Origin: Sphagnum magellanicum
Taxonomy: Eukaryota > Streptophyta > Sphagnopsida > Sphagnales > Sphagnaceae
NCBI GenBank assembly: GCA_021904315.1
Contig: CM038919.1
Location: forward strand, 1,178,001-1,242,000
Direction: 5' to 3'
Length of the DNA: 64,000 bases
Below the pieces are notes generated by a model. That model searched no databases and was not told the origin of the DNA. It saw only the letters and a list, made by a program, of their open reading frames with translations. The position numbers were made by a program, and so were the translations under genes. Position 1 is the stretch's first letter, and every line of letters starts with the position of its first letter. Below, piece by piece: positions 32,901-45,159 of this stretch.

Positions 32901-35164
32901 TACTTGTGTTATTTGGTCATCATTTTGACCATAATGATGTGGACAAACCCTTTTTCCATATGTTTTGGCACTCTTATGAGCTTTTTTGCTTTACCATTTT
33001 ACCTTTTAAGGTGCGTTAGCTTGTTGTTAACCTTGGGTTAATCTTTTATATTTTACCTACTAAGTTGGTGATTTAAAAGGCATCCCAATAATTTATATTA
33101 CTAGAAATTGTTATCTCCCTTTTTGGGGGATAAAGCCCACTAATATAGTTAACTTCTAGGAATGATAAGTAAGAAGTCAATCACTTATTTTTTAGAAAGT
33201 GATAGTCGGCTAATTAATTGTTTTGAAGGTATGAGGTAACTTGGAATAAATCTAAAAAGGTCAATTAATTTAATGGGACTTCTAGAGGTGATTTTTTTGG
33301 TATTGACTAGGGGGAAGATTTAGGGGGTGTGAAGGCCCCTTACTCCATGGTTCTTTCTCCCTTTGTTTCTTTCTTCTATTTATATCATTAGTTTTTCTTT
33401 GTTTTTTTTTAATAGAATAATTTTTTTGATTTTGGTTAAAGAAAAGAGAAAAGACATATCCTTAGATGTACTTGACTAGGATTAGGAAGACAATACACCA
33501 AGGTGCTTTTGCAAAACCTTTCTTCCTTTTAAATTTATCTTGAAGTTCTAATTTCATATTCTGGTAGGACAATAGGAAGGTGGAGCAAATGGTAGGAGAA
33601 AGAAGAAGATAAGCATTCTTGGGACAAGTTTGTTTGCCTTAAAATATGTATTTTTATCAAAAGATACCTTTTTTGACTATGGTTATGGTTACTAACTAGG
33701 CTATGGTTATTTTTCTTGATGAATTTAGGGTTGTTATGACCAAATTTTGATAAAAATTGATGAATTTTGAATTGCTTTGACAAATGTAGGTGCATTATGA
33801 CCCATTTAATTTCTATTTGATTCATGGGGGTCTAATGACAACTTTTAGAGTTTTTTATGGCTTCTAAAGGTGTGTATCAAATGATTATAAAACTACCAAT
33901 ACCAATTTTTTATAAAAATTGATGAATTTTGGCCTACCTTGATCTTTGTTTCATTTATGGAGATATAATGTCAAGTTTTGAAGGCTAGTATGGCTCCTAA
34001 AGGTGCAATTTAATCCAATTCAGGTTTTCCATGAAGTGATGGAGGTGCAAATAAATGAATTTAAATTTGTGTACTCAACTTAAGGTCCAAATTGATTTAA
34101 TTAAGATTTACCCATGACATTTGGAAGTTTGTTTTGAAAATGTTAAGGTCTATGATTTTTTTGAATGTGTGTAATGGTTTAATTTATTATTAAATTCATG
34201 GGTTCACTTGTGTTTGGTATGGAATCAACTAAAATTCCAAAATTTTTGTAACCTTAAAACATGACTAAGCTTACAAAAAAACAAAATTAGAAAAAAATCA
34301 AATGAATGAGGATAAAAATGGAATTCTAACAAGTGAAAATGAAAAAATGAGAAAGAAATGTTGTGCATTCCTATATTAACACTTATAACCATTGATGTCA
34401 CCACATTCACAACACATAACATAAAAATACCCTGAATGGTACACCACATTCAAACACAAAGGATTAACTCACTAGTAACAACACAAGAATCCAAGCCCAA
34501 AACATAGAAAACCAAAACACTTGCATAACAAAGAAAACTACAAAACAAAATCTATGCTTTGGAATCTCAAATCACCCAAAGTGATTTGAAGTCACACAAG
34601 ATGGGATTATATCTCATGAAAAATATCCCAAACCTTGTTCACATGTGAATTGGTTCAAAATTAACTAATTAATTTAACTAACTCAGTTTACCCCTAATTA
34701 ACTAGGACCTAACTGAGCAATTAAATTAACACACTTGACATAAATGACAAGTGAATGAGATCAATTATATAATTTCATGCAAAAAAACCCCAAAAAATTA
34801 TCTTATGTAATCTATAGTGCAAACCCTAAAATAATTTTGTAATAAAATCCAAAAAGAAGTGCCCAAAAATGTAAACCTTTAGAAGTCCCTTAATTGTAAA
34901 CCTTAAAAAAAATATGTCAAAAAAAAGTTTAAAATTTTCTTCATCTTGTTATTTTCATCATTGGTCCCCGATTTCATGATTTCATCCCATGATTTGAAGA
35001 CTTTACGAATAATAAAAAATAATAGACGAAACTAGGACATGGTATGGAACATGGTATGGGACTAAGGACAACTTTACTAATAACTTTACTATGTGATAAT
35101 TTTTTGCACATTAAATAAATCCTTTTTGAACATTGCAACATTATTTTATCTAATCTACTTACAA
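32901..35164. other. AT-rich spacer with weak internal repetition
   Basis: No gene seen. Two loosely similar ~160-base stretches begin near 33750 and 33910 (ATAAAAATTGATGAATTTTG in both). Confidence 0.5.
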
Positions 35165-36360
35165 TGACCTGAAATTCATACCACATGTGCCTAGGGATGA
35201 TTTTTAACTCATGTAACTTTCATAATTGAGGAAAAAAAAGAAAAAAAAAGAAAAAAATACAACTTTTAAATAAGATGGTAAAAATCCATTAAAATACACA
35301 TAAAACCTTGTTTGAACATGTGGGCATCATTTTTCCTAATTTTCTTCTAATGGTTTGAAATTCAATCCACATGTGCCTAGGGATGTTTTTTAACTATATA
35401 ATTTTCAAAATTGAAAAAAATGAAAAAAAAATGGTTATACAACTTTGAAATAAGATGGTAATTCTTTTAAAAATTACATAAACCCCCAGGCTTTGAACAT
35501 GTGGGCATCATTTTTTTCTAATATTTTTATAATGGTCTGAAATTTGGATCACATATGCCTAGGGATGTCTTTTAATTCATGCATGGATGCATTATTGAAA
35601 AAATGAAAAACAAAAAATAGATCCAACTTGGAAATAAAATGATAAAAATTCACAAAAATCATATATAAACCTTCTTTGAACACATGGGCATTGTTTTTAA
35701 TATTGTCTTACAATCGTTTGAAATTCACATCACATGTGTTTAACAATGTTATTTTTGTGTGAATTTTTTTTTGGCAAAAAAAAATCATGAGATTCTTGTT
35801 TTTTTGAAATACAATTAACCTTAAAAGGAATAATTTTGGGACATGTTCACCATATTTACATTTCTGGCTATAATAAGTAGTTAGAATATAATTTATTTTT
35901 TTGGACAAGTCCTAGAAACTAGTTGCCATTTAATGCTACATTGACACTCTTAGGATGCTCATCACTAACATGAAAATAGAAAGTTGATTAAAAAAAAAAC
36001 CTTAGTGCTTAGGGATGTCTTTGAATTCATGCAATTTGTAGAATTGAAAAAAATTGGAAAAAAAATATGCAACTTTGAAATAAGATGGCAAAAGTCCACA
36101 AAAAATTGCATAAAACTTTTTTTTGAACACAAGGGCATCATTTAAAAAAAAATCTTCCAATGGTTTAATATTTGAATCACATGTGCATACCGATGTTTTT
36201 CATTCATGTGATTTGAAAATTTGAAAAAAAAAAAAAAAAAACAACTTAAAAATAAGATGGCAAAAATTCACAAAATTCACATAAAATCCTCTTTGAACAA
36301 ATGGACATCATTTATTTTGGTTTTCTTATAGTGGTCTGAAATTCAGACCACATGTGTCTT
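35165..36360. repeat. ~180-bp satellite-like tandem array
   Basis: Unit starts (TGG(T/A)(C/T)TGAAATT or close) fall at 35165, 35351, 35533, 35714, 36161 and 36332. Gaps are 186, 182, 181, a longer interrupted gap of 447, and 171 bases. Shared words in order are CACATGTGCCTAGGGATG, TTT(G/A)AATTCATG, an A-rich block, CAACTTTGAAATAAGATGG, CACAAAA, CATAAA and GAACA-ATGGGCATCA. Units have diverged considerably and share no reading frame. The nucleosome-sized period is typical of plant satellites, but the array here is short and old. Confidence 0.8.
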
Positions 36361-37985
36361 TATTTCATGCAATTTGCATAATTGGATTTTTTTTGAAAAA
36401 TGAAAAAAAAATGAACAAGATGCCAAAAAACCACCAAAAACTTTAAACCTTTTTGAAGCATAAAAATAATCCAAGACAAAAATGAACCATTTTTTGATGT
36501 CAAAATGAAGGGAGTTTTTTCTTTATTAGTGTATTTTTCTAGACACCTTGTGTAACTTGCAAAAAACATTTTTTGGGAGAAAGGATGTGAGCATGGTAAA
36601 ATAAACAAAAATTTACATTTATAATCTATTTTCTAAGTTGATAAAAAGTAGCAATAAAATCCAACATAAAATTAATATACATCCAATGTTTTTATTTGAA
36701 CGATGATTTTTTTATAATTAATGTGCATTAATTTTTAATTTTCACATTGTAAAAGTAAGTTGAAAATAAGTCTTAAAACATGTAAATAGCTTTTGAAGTT
36801 TACTTTTTGTAGTGTAGCATTTGTTTCAAGTATGCATTAAATATGTTTTAACACCAAGAAAATACAATTATTTTCTATTTTTTTGCTTAAATTCATAATT
36901 ATCTTTATATCTTAACTTAATACATATTTATTTCATTAAAGTTTTTAATGAAAAATATTTTTGAACACCAGATTGACCAATCAATTTAAAAATTATTTGT
37001 TTATACTTTTTATTATTCAAAAGTTTTTCAAATTTTGTATTCAATGTATATTAAACTTGAGAGAAAAAAAAATGATTTCATAATGAAGCTTGAATGTATT
37101 TTGTACTTATGTCAAAAATTATTTCATTTTAAAACTCACGTTTAATTTGTCAACTCTTTTTTATACTTTATCATGCTTTCGTCCTTCAGAAAAATTGCTT
37201 ATATATTTTTCTAATATATAACAAAAGACTAAAGAATAAGCACATCTTATTTCATCATCATTTAATAAAAGGGTACAAGTGAATGGTTGAATTTTCCAAT
37301 ATGACATGTTTTTCCTCTTTCATAATACTTGTCATGTGTTGAAACCATGGTCAAGTTAACCTATCACCTTGAGTTTGGTCTTCTTGCAAAGCTCTTTTGT
37401 ACTTATTTTTTATGACAATATTCATCCAATAACTAACAATGGTGCTTGGTGTAAATGTTTGTCCAATGTGCTTGAATGATGAACAAGATTATCAAAACAC
37501 TTCCACTCCTCTTCATATAAAATCAAGGATGTTAACAAAAACGTCATTTTGTCATCTCCTTCCAACACTTGTTTCATCATTCATTATTCTTTTGTAACAT
37601 TGCTTTACAATAATAGTTTCACCAGTTGAAATATAACAACCATGTTGATGATGAAGATTTGGAGGACCTTTGATCATTTTCATCTCATCTTCCATCATCA
37701 AATGGGTTCACGTATTAGTCATTGCATCATCTACGTATTTACAAAAATAATCACATCCAAATTGATAAATAATAAAAAATGTGATCAAATTTGGCACTGT
37801 CCTCTTGTGCATCACCAACCCACCTACTTCACAAATTTGGAAAAAAAAAACCACTGCTCTCAAGGTCTCAATGATGCAAACAAAAAATTTGATGGAGCTT
37901 CTTCTTGAAGCATCACTCGGAAGCAGCATTTACTCACTTGAGTAGAAGGCAACACTGCTCATCATCCTTGACCAAGAGGCAAGAC
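36361..37985. other. AT-rich spacer, no gene seen
   Basis: Very low GC up to about 37600, then gradually rising toward the gene island. No recognisable protein or RNA gene. Confidence 0.55.
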
Positions 37986-37987
37986 AC

Positions 37988-38166
37988 ATGACCAGGACTT
38001 CAGGCAAACCCTTTGCATCATCACCCAAAAGCATGGATTCTCATATGACCATGAAGACTTCAGACAAAACCGTTCCATCATCACCCAAAAGCATGGATTC
38101 TCACATGACCACCAGGACTTTCAGACAAAACCTTTGCATCATCACCCAAAAGCATGGATTCTCACA
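37988..38166 (+). repeat. Three tandem 57-60-bp units
   Basis: Units start ATGACCA(G/T/C) at 37988, 38045 and 38105, each ending with CATCATCACCCAAAAGCATG and GATTCTCA(T/C). The first two are open in the same frame, giving a 19-residue repeat (MTxTSxKxxxSSPKSMDSH). A one-base change in the third unit breaks the register. I see no gene around it, so coding is unlikely. Confidence 0.85.
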
Positions 38167-39303
38167 ATTCATGTACAGCTCCAGTTTGGTAATCTCTTGG
38201 GTGTCCCTCATAATTCCATGAACATGCTGATTGTTTGCTGTACAAAACAAATCACTACAAACTAAAAGATAGTTCTTAAGAATGATGTAACAACACACTT
38301 CTTTTGCGTGCTTTCTTTCTTCAATACAGCAATTCATGAAGAGCAGTTGGGAAAACCTATGATCTTCTATGTGTGCTCTGTTGATTGATCATCAACCTCC
38401 TTGCTGGATGACTCCTGAAGAGAGCAGGAATGTCCCACTGTTTTGAATGTAGTAGTTTCCACCTGCTGGAGGACTGTTGCACCAAGAGAACCACACACCA
38501 CCCCCCCACAAACAGTTTTTGATCCTATCAGTCAAAGCTCTCTGCTGTGCTGCAGGATCATGCTGCCTTTTTTAGTGTTGTTCTTGTTACAGATCCCATA
38601 TATCCATATATATATATATATGCTCACATCTGTGTAGAGAAATCCTTGAAGAGAAGCTTGGTTTAGAAACTCTTGAGAGTTTTGCTATCTTACCAATCCC
38701 ATGATCCATTCCCATCTGTCAGAACAAACTCAAGTGAGCTCCCCGAAACATGTAACACCTGTAAAACCCATTTGGAAAGAAAATCTGATTGTTTTGGTTA
38801 GTTCTCTCACATCATGACAAAACTCTTTTGCTTTGCAATTAGAATGATACTAGGCTATGATAACACACATGCTTTTGTTGCAGCAATGTTTGTGAGTCAA
38901 AAGACGTAGCAGCGGGAGTGGTTGAGGACTGCTTTCTTGCCTTGAAAGACCTGCCATCGGCAGCTGACTGATTTTGCATGAGAATGCCTGGTAAGTCTGT
39001 CCACCTGCAACACCACATTTTTCCATCTTCATGAGCAAGAAGTTCCAAGAGAAGAAAGCACATGAATCCTTTGCGGTAGCAGAATGCTCAATCAACATTC
39101 CATCAAACCACAAAAGATGAGAGAAGCAATGGGGAGAAGAGAGGAGAAGAGAAGATCGACACATGAAGCTTCTCTCAGAAGGTGCAAGAAGACCCTTGTG
39201 AGAGAGAAAAAAGACAGCCATCAAACTCACTGGGTACTGTTAGCACAATAGTGCAGGTAAGCAGACTCCCAACTGGTTTCGTAGCAGAGAGTAATGGTTG
39301 GCT

Positions 39304-42300
39304 TCATTGCTGAACTCGCACTTTCTGCAATTCATCATCAAGATGTTGGAAACTGAAGTCAGATTTAGGATAAAAAATGCTTGCAGAAAAAAAGAAATTC
39401 AGAGAGAAATCTGAATTGGGTTTTTGCTGTTTTCTTTTTTCTTTACCTTCTTCATTTGCTCCCTTGATCTTTGAATCTCTTGTCATTGTTTCACCAGAAA
39501 ACCTATCATTCAGTAACACTTGTTGCAAGGCAAAGGCAAATGTGTCCATTTTCTGACTCTCTTGCTTGATCAGCACACGCAAAATGGCAAAAAACTTCTC
39601 AAGCGCTGCAACTTTCTCCTCTGAGAATATGGTACTCACTGAATACTCGCACCCATCTTGAGAATCAGAACTGAGAGAAATGCCCTTGTTTCTGCCCATG
39701 TCAAGAACAAGTGATCTCACAGTTGACAACACAGCCTGCTGTTTCTTCAGCCTTTCCTCTTCTGCATCATTCATACTTTGATATACTTCACTCAACTTCT
39801 TCTCCAGTATGTGCACCTGCCAAAGAACTCCGACCAAAAAATTTCCTATCAATTCAAGAGGCTACAACATTCCTTCTGAGCAAAACACCTCATCATGCCA
39901 GAGCTATGTAGCATAGTTTGAAAACAAATGATGAAAAACATTTTCTGCAAACTTTTCAAACAAATTCAACTTGATTGATGCAAAGTTGTGATTGTCATAC
40001 CTTTTGTTGTGTTTCTTGAAGCTGTTCCTTTTCACTAACTCTTTCTTCCTCGATTGTTGCAAGACTTTTTCTCACACTAGCCAGTTCTGCACATAAATTA
40101 CTCCTCTCCAAGTGCCATTCTTCTTGCAGCTGCACAATCTGTCTTTCCTTCTCTTCAAGTTCATGACTGAGAGCTAGTCCATTTTCCAGAGCATTTTCCA
40201 GCTCAAGCTCCACCTCCTTGACTGCACGTTTGATAGCAGCTTCCATATCCTCAGCAGTAAAACGCTTGGTAAGCTCTCCAGATAACTCTCTGACCTAAAA
40301 ATCACAAAACACATAACAAAACAGATTAACCATATGTTGGATTTTGATTCCCTGAATATTCCATGCCCCAAAGGAAAAATACGCAACACAGTCAAGGGTC
40401 CTCTGTTCCAATTACTGCTGCTGAATCACAGTTTGCTGCAGAAATCTATAAAGAGACTGCCCAAAGATGGCTGCTGACCTTTGCTACCAGACTCTCCCCT
40501 TCAGCCATTAGCTCTTTCTGAACAGCCATCAGCATTGCCTCCTTCTCTTTCAGTTTGCTTGTGACTTCTGCAGTTTGAGCCCGTGCCTCAGTAATCTCCT
40601 TTCTTGCAACTCTCACCTGTTTACCAGCAGCCCACATGTGCATATGCCAACAAAGTCTTTTGTGAGCAAAGCAGCTCAGGAAGCTGCAGTTGTGATCAGA
40701 TCCATCCATCTACTGTGTTTTTCTGCAAAATTCGTAGTTTGAAGATATGAGAAAAAACTCACAGCTTGTTCGTGCACCTCCAAAGGCATGGTTGTTGTTG
40801 CCATCTCAACACGCACTTTTGCCTCTGCTAACTCAGCTCTGGTTGCTTTCTCTCTTAGAGTTGACACCTCTTGTTGCATCGCTGTGAGATATGCCCGCAA
40901 CTTGTCTACCTCCATTGATGTTGCATCAGACCTTTTTGTTCTCATCCCTAATGGTCTCCTCTGTGTGTCTGTCACACTGCAGGCATGTGTAAAAAGGACG
41001 ACAACAACAATGGCACAAGGTTAGAGGGGTGAAAAACTAACCTTCAAGAACCTGGAAACTGATGAAGAGCAAATATAGCATTCATGCCCATTAAATGCTC
41101 TGATAAATTACACAAAGCTGTTGCCACAAGTGTCCATGGTGATCTGATGCTTCCAGGCCCTGTACATAGTAGTATGTAAGAATGACACAATTGTTGCCAC
41201 AACAAAAGAGCAAGAAAGAAATAGTTTTATTACCTGAGAAACGGATTTTCCTCCTGTAAGATGTGAGCTTTTGTTGAAGTGTTATCATTTGTTGCAGGTG
41301 CTGTGGATGCTTCTCTCCCCATCCCAACACCAGTGTTGATCAGTGGTGTTGATTGAAGCTCCATCATTCGCTTTCCAACAAGCTGCAGACTTTTTGTGTG
41401 GAAACCATGAGTAAGCAGCCCTCCAAAACAAGATCAAAGAGAATGGAAGAAAGCCCACAAAAGACACTACTGAGACTACAACCAGCCAGCAAGGCTGCTG
41501 CTGCTCCAAGAGAGGTGGTGGCTGTTGTTAGCCATACATGGCAATCACAGGTATTGATACCAAAGCTTCAAACAGTTTTCTGCATTTCTCCTAGAAATTT
41601 ATGCTTTCATGCTGCTACAATGAAATGAAATCAAGAATTTGAAATGCCCATGAAGTTGATGAGTTGCCCCTGGGGCAGACAGCATGATTGGTAGGAGTGT
41701 AAACAGACCTGCTCCATCACACGACGCTCAATCTCTGTCTTGAATGCCGCTAAAGGAGAAGAATCCTGCACCCATCATGGCACTGGAAATTCAGGTGCTG
41801 CAGCACAAATGCTGCTGCATCATTGCCAGCATCATGAGATGATACTGCTATGTGTCAGATTCAGTTGCCTTGAAAATCCCATAGCAATGGAGGGCAAAAA
41901 CACTGGGCTGGCATCTTGCGCAGATGGGATGACAATGAGAGTGGGGGGAGGAAGTGCTGCACACTAACCTTGGCAGCTGGAGAGCTCATTGTATATGTAG
42001 GAGGATTTTGGGGAACATTTGCTGCTGACTCCTCCTCAATAACAGAACTCTCGCGGATAAGAGCTTCAAATCGCATTCCTTTCTGTTCTTGTTCCTTCAA
42101 TGCAACACGAGGTGTGTCTTCATTCTCTTGTGGCAACAATAGATTCAGAGCTTTGGGTCTTCGGTTTTGCACTTCTTCTTCTTCTCGAAGTTGATTCTGC
42201 AGATCATTATCATCATCATCGTCATCTTCTTCTTCTTCTTGTTTCTGTAACCTGGAATTCAACTTGGGTGCACTGAATGTGGTAACAGGTCCAGCTTCCA

Positions 42301-43063
42301 TGGCAAGGCGGACAATATTCTCCACAGAACCAAGCTCTCTTTGTAGTGCCTGATGGGTATGACGATGTACAACACATAGAAACCCATAATCAGTAGTCTG
42401 CTGCTGTTGTTGTTTTGCAGCAGCAGCTGCAGCAGCAAGAAACAAACTCTTTGTTTGTTTTTCTCCAAGTGCAAAACAACACTTGTTCTTGCTTTCTGAA
42501 ACTTTCTCTCTTTCTTACTGACAAGGGAGAGCAATCAAGCAATCCATGCATCCATATGTGTGTGTGTATCTTACCCTAAGACTGGCAGTAAGCTGGACTG
42601 GAATCCGACCTCCTCCAGCAGCAACAGAGCGATCAGCAGATTGCTTGAGCATGGTAGCACGGTTGTACAAGATGTCCACTCTGTTCCTCATGTCAAGCCC
42701 TATTCCTCGATCACCACCTTCTTGTTTCAGAACTCCCTTGAGCAAGAAGAGCTCATCGCTGAGCTTTGTCATTTCTTGCAAGGTGGCAGCATCTTCCTCT
42801 CTCATGGCTGGTGGTCGAGAAGAAGAAGAAGAAGAAGAAGAAGAATTTTTTCCTCCTCCTCGAGAGGGACTGCTGCTGAAGAACCCATGTTGTGCCCTGC
42901 ACTGCTGCAGCATTCTCCTTGGATTAGTTTTCTTCTTTCTGGCAGTTTCCAAGCTCCATTCCTTCAAACCATTGTGGGTTGTTTTCCTCTCTGTAACAAG
43001 TCGTTGTTGCCCATGACCTGCAATCAATGAAGGAGCTGCTGCTGCTGTTGCAGCAGCAGCCAT
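39304..43063 (-). CDS. Eight-exon coiled-coil protein, probably plastid-targeted
   Basis: Exons joined by GT-AG sites and phase: 43063-42575, 42349-41969, 41765-41709, 41382-41234, 40976-40763, 40616-40479, 40294-40001 and 39816-39304. Together they give about 744 aa. The start has a strong context (ACCATGG). Residues 1-90 are Ala/Ser/Arg-rich with few acidic residues, including a nine-Ser run, as in chloroplast transit peptides. Residues 95-163 are helical (LQEMTKLSDELFLLKGVLKQ). An acidic Glu/Asp run follows near residue 190. Residues 370-660 are mostly heptad-like coiled coil (LENALENGLALSHELEEKER). Residues 620-700 include EEKVAALEKFFAILRVLIKQ. I do not recognise a named family. The 3' end is uncertain: a GTAAAG...TTCAG pair (39446-39353) could be a 94-base intron, which would change the C-terminal frame. 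The unspliced frame ends in HLDDELQKVRVQQ and is preferred here. Confidence 0.72.
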
Positions 43064-43106
43064 GGTGCAAGCCAAGCACAATTAGAGCTGGTTGATTAGG
43101 GCATAC

Positions 43107-43127
43107 GAGAGAGAGAGAGAGAGAGAG
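43107..43127. repeat. (GA)10 microsatellite in the 5' leader
   Basis: This GA run lies 45 bases upstream of the start codon of the coiled-coil gene. CT-rich runs on the sense strand are frequent in plant 5' leaders. Confidence 0.85.
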
Positions 43128-45159
43128 CTCTCGAAGGTTTCAAGCTTCTTCAAGCAACCCACCACCACCAACAGCATGCATCTTCTTCGAGACTCCTCCT
43201 CATTTCATGAAAATCCAGGTGCTTGGTTGCTCAATTGCTTGCTTGAGCTTGCCGGGAGAGAATTCTCCAAAACCTGATGATTCGACCACACTAGTCCTGC
43301 ACCGCGAATTCTACGGATGGCCCCACACTTGCAAGGACAAACGAGGTTTGCAAAAGTGCATGATAGAATCTTCTTCTGCAGATAGAATGCATCTGGTTTG
43401 TTGTTGCAGATAGAAAGATGGCGTCTGGTTACCAGTAATGCTTTCTGATCTCTCCATATCCGTCAAGAGGACGTTAGAATAATGTCCAGGCACCGGATGC
43501 ATGGTAGATTCTTGCAACAGAGTTGAGTCCTCCGAGGGTGGCAGGCAGCTTGTGCGTTTGTGTGTGTCTGAGAGGAGGAGCTTAGGGTTTCAAGCTTTGC
43601 AGGGTTTTGCAGCAACCCATCTGTTGTTGCTTCATGTAGTCTTGTTCCTCCATGCCCGGGCATGGCAGGTGGCTGGATTCCACCACCTCCATGCCAGAGA
43701 TTGCTGGCTGGACTTCTGGAAAGCTGGATTCCCCCCATCTCCATGCCAGACAGAGGAGATTGTTGGCTGGACTTCACCAGCTAGTTGTAAACATGAGGAG
43801 GAGATTGATTACATTCCCACCATCATCTTCATTTGAACTCGTCAGTCCTTGGCAGCAAGGACTACATTTCACAAGCTTCTTCGGTTGTTGATGGTCAGTC
43901 TAGATCAGGTACAATCAAGCACTGTTTCTCTCTCTCTCGTATGTAAATCCTTTTGGAGAGACATAAAAATGCCACAACAAGGACAGCAAAGGCAGAATGC
44001 AATTCAGGCTTGAACATTTGCATTTTGTTGCAGAATTGGGGCTGAAACAATTGATATATACAAATGTTGTTGTTCTTTTGCAGATGTTGTTGTTGCACAA
44101 GGGATTGTTGCATTAGAGCTCAAAGAGCAAAAAAGCAAACTGACAGAGACCTCAAGATAAGATTGCATCATCATCACAAGCAGGACATGACCCAAGAAGC
44201 AAAAAAGAGTACAATATTGGAAGCTCTTTGATCAAGCAAGTTGTTGGAAAAACTCAGCAGAGCAACCATCCTCTAAGCCCTCCTTCAGTTTTTCTCTCAG
44301 ATTTACTTACAGGGGGTTCATGGAGATTCTTGGATTTCAGTTCTGTTGCACCAGGGCTCTTTGAGGAACTGAGCATGTAACAAACTCAATTGTATTATGA
44401 AGCTTTTGCAAAGTTTTGCCTCTCCAATGTTTTGCAGAACTTCTTATTAGAGAGATCCACAAGGTCCCCAAGTGCAAGCGTTTAGAGATGATGAAGCCAG
44501 AACCAGGTCATGGTGTCATTGTTGCAACAGATGATGGTGCCATCATTGCAACAAATGGGGCCATTTGTTGCAACAACAACTGAGACAAGGTTTTCTTTGG
44601 GAAGAAGACAACAGGTTTTGTTTTGAGGATTGTGTGAAATCTGAGCATCAATCAGATCCTCACCAACACTAGGGCAGCTAGAGCCCTCCATTTTGAAGCT
44701 CAACTCATGGGAACAGATTCAAGGAGCTTGCTTGCTTGTTGTCATGGCCACCGTGTTGTGCAGAAGAAACTCAGGATCCTTCACTCAGAGCTTAAAACTG
44801 CAAAGACTTGCTGAGTCAGAGTTCACACCAACATGCTGTTTCTCTGCAAAAAGAAGAGTGTTTCCACCAAGAATTGAGTTGAAGTCAGTGACAAGAGATC
44901 CACAAATATGTGTTCAGAATATCCACAACAACTCAGAACAGAAAAGAGTTGGTTTGGAACTTCCCTTCAGGAGATTTGTGTACTGTACTACTCAGGTGGT
45001 ACTTGGCTGCCTCCCTCTGGCATTCCTTTTTCTTGTCCTCCGATGTTGTTTCATTCAATCTGTCTCTCTGAGTTTGCACAACAAGCCAATAACATTAGTT
45101 CCAAGTTTCACTATTTTTGAGGCATTGATCTTCTTGACAGGTGTTGATTAAAACACTTT
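43128..45159. other. Intergenic region between the coiled-coil and propeller genes
   Basis: This should hold the promoter and leader of the coiled-coil gene on the left and the 3' untranslated region of the propeller gene on the right. An imperfect tandem duplication of about 57 bases lies at 43672-43780 (CATGCCAGA ... GATTG(C/T)TGGCTGGACTTC twice). GTTGCAACA-type words cluster at 44510-44580. Open frames here, including one of 152 codons on the plus strand at 44693-45151, show no family resemblance and are taken as chance. Confidence 0.5.

Noticed and set aside
42546-43030. Two 156-codon plus-strand frames
   Set aside because: They are antisense to the well-supported first exon of the coiled-coil gene and reflect its Ser and acidic repeats.
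44693-45151. 152-codon plus-strand frame with a hydrophobic stretch
   Set aside because: It lies in the 3' flank of the propeller gene with no splice or family support. Chance is the simpler reading.
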